Shown piece by piece: positions 31,096 to 34,422 of a stretch of 34,422 nt of DNA (position 1 is the first letter of the stretch; each line of letters begins with the position of its first letter). The stretch is from CAYRVF01 sp964427535 (GTDB taxonomy: Bacteria; Chloroflexota; Ktedonobacteria; Ktedonobacterales; JADMIN01), in assembly GCA_964427535.1 (NCBI GenBank), contig CAYRVF010000048.1, positions 1 to 34,422 on the forward strand, in the 5' to 3' direction. Position numbers and translations under genes: made by a program. A model generated the notes under the pieces. It was not told the DNA's origin. It did no database searches and saw only the letters and a list, made by a program, of their open reading frames with translations.

Positions 31096-32241
31096 GTGTG
31101 GACGCAGAGGATGCCGACGCCTTCACTCAGCCAGCCAGATCGCCCCGAATGGCACGACGAACCCGACTACTCTCCTGAGGTCGCTGCGGCGTTGCGACGC
31201 GCGTATATTACACTGAGCCAGAGAGACGCGTCTCCAGCGGCTCCCCTGCGCGCGCACTCCACCATCCACCAGCACCTCGACCTGCCGATGTCACGGCATC
31301 AGCGCCTTGCATTCTGGTATGTGCTCGCACTTGGATACGCGGCCGCTGCCGACTACGAGCACGCGGCGTACTGCACCGACGAAGCCATGGACAGTGCTTT
31401 GTCACTCGGCGAATACGGCGCTCTCGTCGAGTTGCACTACCTCCGCGGTGGCATCCAACGGTCCGTGCTCCATCTCGAAGGGGCGGCCTCGGATTACCGG
31501 GATTGCCTGCTACTGCTGCGCGAATTTCCCGAGGCGGGCGTGCATCACAACCGAAGCTTTGAGGTCACGTTGCTCACCGAGCTGGCGGGCTTCGAGTTCT
31601 ACCGGGCGCGCTACGTCGAGACCGCTGCCCTGCTGCGACAGGCGGAGCCACTCGCCCGGCGGCTGAAGCAAGACAGCCTGCCCGTCGCTACGCTTGCCTG
31701 GATGGAGACGCACCTCTATCGGTGGCGAGGCGACCCCTTCAGCGCGTTGGAGCGCGGCACCGAGGCCGCTACCCTCTTCACCGAGAGAGGCTCGACCGCC
31801 TCAGCCGCGCGCATCCAGGCCGTAACAGCCGACTGCGCCCTCGATGCCGCCGATGACCTGCCGCCAGGAAGCGCGCGCGAGAGGCTGATCGCGACCGCTC
31901 ACACGCATGCGTCGTTGAGCTTCCGGCTCGCGCGGGAGGCGCGCGACGAGATCGGCATGTTGTTCGCATCGCTCCCATTGCTGCGTCATGCCCGAATTGC
32001 GGGGCGCAACAAAGATCGCGTCTCCTCCCTGGAAAACATCTTGCGTGAGGGCCAGAGGCTCAAGGACGAGGCGATCGTCATACAGGCTCTCACCACACTC
32101 GGCGATGAGTTGGCGGCGCTTGGCGAAGTAGAGTCCGCTCGCACGCATTACGTGCGGGCGCTGATCCAGGCGTCTACCAGTGAGGCGACCGCCCTGGCGC
32201 TGTTCCCGCGGCGTGGCCTGCGGCAGCTCGACGAGCGCTAA
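31096..32241 (+). CDS. TPR-type repeat protein
   Basis: 381 aa, soluble, no signal peptide. From about residue 70 to 370 it is a run of paired helices in the TPR pattern (LAFWYVLALGYAAAADYEHAAYCTDEAM; VELHYLRGGIQRSVLHLEGAASDYRDCLLLL; ALTTLGDELAALGEVESARTHYVRALIQA). This fits the helical scaffold found in many signalling proteins, but there is no catalytic or DNA-binding domain. The start is uncertain: GTG at 31096 has a GGGAG 15 bases upstream and the ATG at 31111 is too close to AGAGG. It converges with the response regulator gene 30 bp later. Function unknown. Confidence 0.85.
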   Translation: MWTQRMPTPSLSQPDRPEWHDEPDYSPEVAAALRRAYITLSQRDASPAAPLRAHSTIHQHLDLPMSRHQRLAFWYVLALGYAAAADYEHAAYCTDEAMDSALSLGEYGALVELHYLRGGIQRSVLHLEGAASDYRDCLLLLREFPEAGVHHNRSFEVTLLTELAGFEFYRARYVETAALLRQAEPLARRLKQDSLPVATLAWMETHLYRWRGDPFSALERGTEAATLFTERGSTASAARIQAVTADCALDAADDLPPGSARERLIATAHTHASLSFRLAREARDEIGMLFASLPLLRHARIAGRNKDRVSSLENILREGQRLKDEAIVIQALTTLGDELAALGEVESARTHYVRALIQASTSEATALALFPRRGLRQLDER

Positions 32242-32271
32242 AGAGCCTGTGAGTCCACGGCTGGCGCGCTG

Positions 32272-32718
32272 TCAGTGGGAGCCGGGGGGCGGAAGATAGC
32301 GCGCGAGCACGGCCTCGACCTGTGTGATGTCGAAGGGTTTACGCACCACGGCATCGGCCTCGGCCGCTGTCGCGGCCCGTGCTCCCGCGGCGGACATCAA
32401 CACGATGGGAGGTGCCTTGTGTCCGGCCGCCGCCGCCGCATTCCGCAGCGCCACGATCAGCTCCGCGCCATTCATCTGCGGCATCATCAGGTCGGTGAGC
32501 ACGAGCGCGGGGTGAAACGTGCTGGCGAGCTCGAGCGCCTGCCTCCCCTGGAAGGCAACCAGCGGTTGGTAGCCCGCATCTTCGACGATGTAGGCAAGCG
32601 TCTCGGTAATCGAGACCTCATCGTCGACGATCAGCACCGATGGCGTCGGTGAGGGTGCTCCATCAAGTGCGCGGCCGGCTGCGGGCACGCGATGGCTGCC
32701 AGACCCGGTCACACTCAT
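32272..32718 (-). CDS. Single-domain response regulator (CheY-like receiver)
   Basis: 148 aa from ATG 32718, with GGGGAG five bases upstream. After a 26-residue Ser/Pro-rich N terminus comes a complete receiver domain: acidic pair D32-D33 (VDDE), phospho-acceptor D76 (LVLTDLMMPQM), S109 (VLMSAAG) and K127 (VVRKPF). There is no output domain, so it acts by binding a partner. An in-frame extension to 32979 is Cys- and Arg-rich and unlike coding sequence. No histidine kinase is adjacent; the TPR protein lies convergent. Confidence 0.94.
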   Translation of the reverse strand: MSVTGSGSHRVPAAGRALDGAPSPTPSVLIVDDEVSITETLAYIVEDAGYQPLVAFQGRQALELASTFHPALVLTDLMMPQMNGAELIVALRNAAAAAGHKAPPIVLMSAAGARAATAAEADAVVRKPFDITQVEAVLARYLPPPGSH

Positions 32719-33248
32719 GAATGCTCCCCTGTTGTAATGGCTCGCTGGAGAAAGTGCCGCATCGATACTGCTCGAACGCCAGTAGCATTCTGCCAGAACA
32801 CCAAGCATACGGCATTTGGCGCGGCAGTCGGCTCCATAGCAGCAGGATTGCGGCCAGAAGTGGAGGTGGTCGCTCCGACAGGGCATAACTAGGGAGAGAT
32901 GGACTAGCGTAATGGTCCTGTTCGCGGGGACGTGCTGGAGGGATAGGAAGTCCGCCTCGGCGCAGGAGTTTCGCACCAAGTCCGGACACGACTTGCATTT
33001 GGGCAGTTCATCTGTTTGAATGAGAGTGGGGGAGTCTACACCGCAATGTCAGTGGAGCACTGTAACCGGGAAACGTAGTGCGCGTAGACCTGGATGCACT
33101 GGCCTCGTCACCTGAATGAAGTGAAGGAGGCAAGGGGCGACGCTCCATTTGGTGAATCACACATGCCGCCTGGGGGTGATGGATCGCTCCGAAGGCGAGA
33201 ATCGACATCAGCGAACAACCTGTGAGCCTAGTTGAATCGAGGTCTCCC
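32719..33248. other. Intergenic stretch (530 bp)
   Basis: Divergent region between the response regulator and the HTH protein. I see no gene, repeat or RNA. The minus-strand frame running in from the response regulator and the short plus frames have no plausible product. Confidence 0.45.
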
Positions 33249-33695
33249 GTGGATGAGGTCACTGCGACGGAAGCAGCGCAACTGACGGGCCTCTCTGAGC
33301 GAACAATCCGGCGTAAAATCGCGTGCGGTGAACTCCCCGCGCGGCGAATTGCCCCAAACCGGTTTGCCATTCGGGTGCGCGACCTGCCGATGCACCGCTC
33401 GACCAGCGAGGCCGAGACCCGCATCGAGGCCCTGGAGCATCGTGTGCGCTTGCTCGAGATCCAGCTTGAGGCCGTCCTGTCCTCGCGCGACGCTGGACTC
33501 ATCCCTGCCGATATGCAGCTCCCTCACGGCGATTCAGCAAGCGACGATAACGTCGTCTTGCACAGCCTGCTCGAACAGTTGATTCACGAAATCCGGTCGA
33601 GTCGCGCTGGCGGCAGGGTCACTTCTGAGGAGTTGCCTGACCGGACACAGTGGGGACGGAAGCAAGCGGCAGCCATTCCCACAAGTGAGAACTAG
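33249..33695 (+). CDS. Excisionase/MerR-like helix-turn-helix protein with coiled coil
   Basis: 148 aa from GTG 33249 (GAGG six bases upstream); GTG 33222 is the alternative start and has no obvious Shine-Dalgarno. Residues about 1-50 match the HTH_17 type: VTATEAAQLTGLSERTIRRKIACGELPARRI, then NRFAIRVRDLP. Residues about 53-85 (EAETRIEALEHRVRLLEIQLEAVL) form a leucine-heptad coiled coil, suggesting dimerisation. The rest is unrecognised, ending in a basic segment. It does not have an integrase beside it. May be a DNA-binding regulator; target unknown. Confidence 0.8.
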   Translation: MDEVTATEAAQLTGLSERTIRRKIACGELPARRIAPNRFAIRVRDLPMHRSTSEAETRIEALEHRVRLLEIQLEAVLSSRDAGLIPADMQLPHGDSASDDNVVLHSLLEQLIHEIRSSRAGGRVTSEELPDRTQWGRKQAAAIPTSEN

Positions 33696-34072
33696 TTCGC
33701 GCGACTTGCCCTGAGGTGCAGCTCAGGCAACATTCTGACACGTCACATAGCCACTGTTGAGGCTGGAGGCGCGCCAGGTATTGCCATGAGTCTTCCCCTG
33801 AGGTATCCCCCGTCAGCCGCTCAGATCAATCAGACGCTTGGCCTCGTGTGATTGAATACACCTGACCCACTCTGATGCGGCAGCACGGCATCGGCATCAC
33901 CGGGCGCTTGTGCGGCCCGCGCTGAGCCACCTCCCGCTCCGCTGTGCACTCCTGCGCACCTTCCCTCATCCTGTGCGGAGGCGTGTGCGCGGCGGGCTGG
34001 CATGCGCTCAGGGATGGACTCAAGCACGGACTCAGCGATAGCCAGTGCAGATGAGAGAAGAGGATACGGCGA
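33696..34072. other. Intergenic stretch (377 bp)
   Basis: Between the HTH protein and the propeller gene. No gene, repeat or obvious promoter is seen. A minus-strand frame here and into the propeller gene has no credible product. Confidence 0.45.
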
Positions 34073-34422
34073 ATGGCAGACGAGACGGCAAGCCCCACGG
34101 CCACCAGCGCACCCGACTTCCGCACAGACTCCCCCTTCCAGCGGGCGCTTTCCTGGCGTAGCATCGGGCCATACCGGGGCGGGCGCGTCGTGGCGGTGGC
34201 GGCCGACCCGGTACACCCGCAGACGTTCTATTTCGGCTCGACTGGCGGGGGCGTCTGGAAGACAACGGACGGCGCGATCTCGTGGCGGAACGTCTCGGAC
34301 GGATATTTCAAGCGCGCTTCGGTCGGCGCGCTGGCCGTCGCGCCATCGGACCCGAACGTGCTCTACGCGGGCATGGGCGAGGCCACCATTCGCGGCAACG
34401 TCTCGCATGGTGACGGCGTGTA
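34073..34422 (+). CDS. BNR/sortilin-type beta-propeller protein, 5' part only
   Basis: Cut by the window end after about 116 codons. Begins at ATG 34073, with GAAGAGG about nine bases upstream. After a 20-residue Ser/Thr/Ala-rich N terminus the sequence WRSIGPYRGGRVVAVAADP, then FYFGSTGGGVWKTTDGAISWRNVSD, is the start of the large (about 1000 aa) WD40/YVTN/BNR-repeat proteins, with the Asp-box S/T-x-D-G-x-x-W (TTDGAISW). A second blade begins at VGALAVAPSDPNVLYAGMGE. No signal peptide seen. Function unknown, often glycosidase-like or structural. Confidence 0.88.
   Translation, partial: MADETASPTATSAPDFRTDSPFQRALSWRSIGPYRGGRVVAVAADPVHPQTFYFGSTGGGVWKTTDGAISWRNVSDGYFKRASVGALAVAPSDPNVLYAGMGEATIRGNVSHGDGV

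Noticed and set aside
33249..33695. The excisionase-like HTH gene as evidence of an integrated element
   Set aside because: No integrase, attachment site or other mobile-element gene is near it, so it is treated as a chromosomal DNA-binding protein.
1..34422. CRISPR arrays, tRNA/rRNA genes, insertion sequences, attachment sites
   Set aside because: I looked for direct repeats with spacers, cloverleaf signatures, transposases and integrases and found none. The palindromic repeats have no spacers of regular length.

Overview
The window is a GC-rich bacterial chromosome segment with about 31 credible protein genes and no rRNA, tRNA, CRISPR array, transposase or phage gene that I can see. The most likely source is a member of the Chloroflexota, possibly near Ktedonobacteria. 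That is an inference from three things: the pentapeptide-repeat membrane protein with its particular C-terminal tail, the many G/C-rich palindromic repeats placed just after stop codons, and the mix of small regulators, acetyltransferases and short TPR proteins. No marker gene fixes the lineage. Many genes start at GTG, and one at TTG, behind clear Shine-Dalgarno sequences, so several starts here are shorter than the longest open frame.

Layout. (1) 354-9283: a Mrp/NBP35-type P-loop ATPase fused to DUF1858, a TPR-like membrane protein, a GT87-type glycosyltransferase, two GNAT acetyltransferases, FdhD with a TetR regulator, a cupin, and a possible ferritin-like protein with a long disordered tail. 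(2) 9351-10760: a J-domain protein fused to a WD40-like propeller. (3) 10982-20673: a catabolic island organised around one divergent control region. On the minus strand are a phosphotriesterase-like lactonase/amidohydrolase and an acyl-CoA synthetase. On the plus strand are a TetR regulator, an SDR, an acyl-CoA dehydrogenase, a thiolase-like protein without catalytic cysteines, a DUF35 zinc-ribbon/OB protein, a zinc alcohol dehydrogenase and two MaoC-fold proteins. (4) 20813-29580: a pentapeptide-repeat membrane protein, a gene-free kilobase, an MFS transporter, a small winged-helix-like protein, a divergent AraC / DJ-1 pair, and two multi-pass membrane proteins. (5) 29713-34422: a helix-turn-helix-like regulator, a small possible secreted peptide, a TPR protein, a single-domain response regulator, an excisionase/MerR-like HTH protein, and the start of a BNR/sortilin-type beta-propeller protein cut by the window end.

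The most interesting content is region 3. Its parts match those of the retro-aldol side-chain shortening route known from actinobacterial steroid degradation: CoA ligase, acyl-CoA dehydrogenase, paired MaoC hydratase (one subunit catalytic, one not), and an Ltp2-like aldolase with a DUF35 partner. Two TGAATG/CATTCA inverted repeats 41 bp apart in the divergent region look like the operators of the local TetR protein and resemble FadR-type operators of fatty-acid catabolism. A lactonase-like hydrolase could supply the acid that is then activated. The substrate cannot be read from the sequence.

A second theme is a set of palindromic elements at gene 3' ends. Three near-identical copies of a roughly 47-bp element lie within about 20 bp downstream of stop codons, always in the same direction relative to the gene. 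There are also a 50-bp and a 44-bp perfect palindrome.
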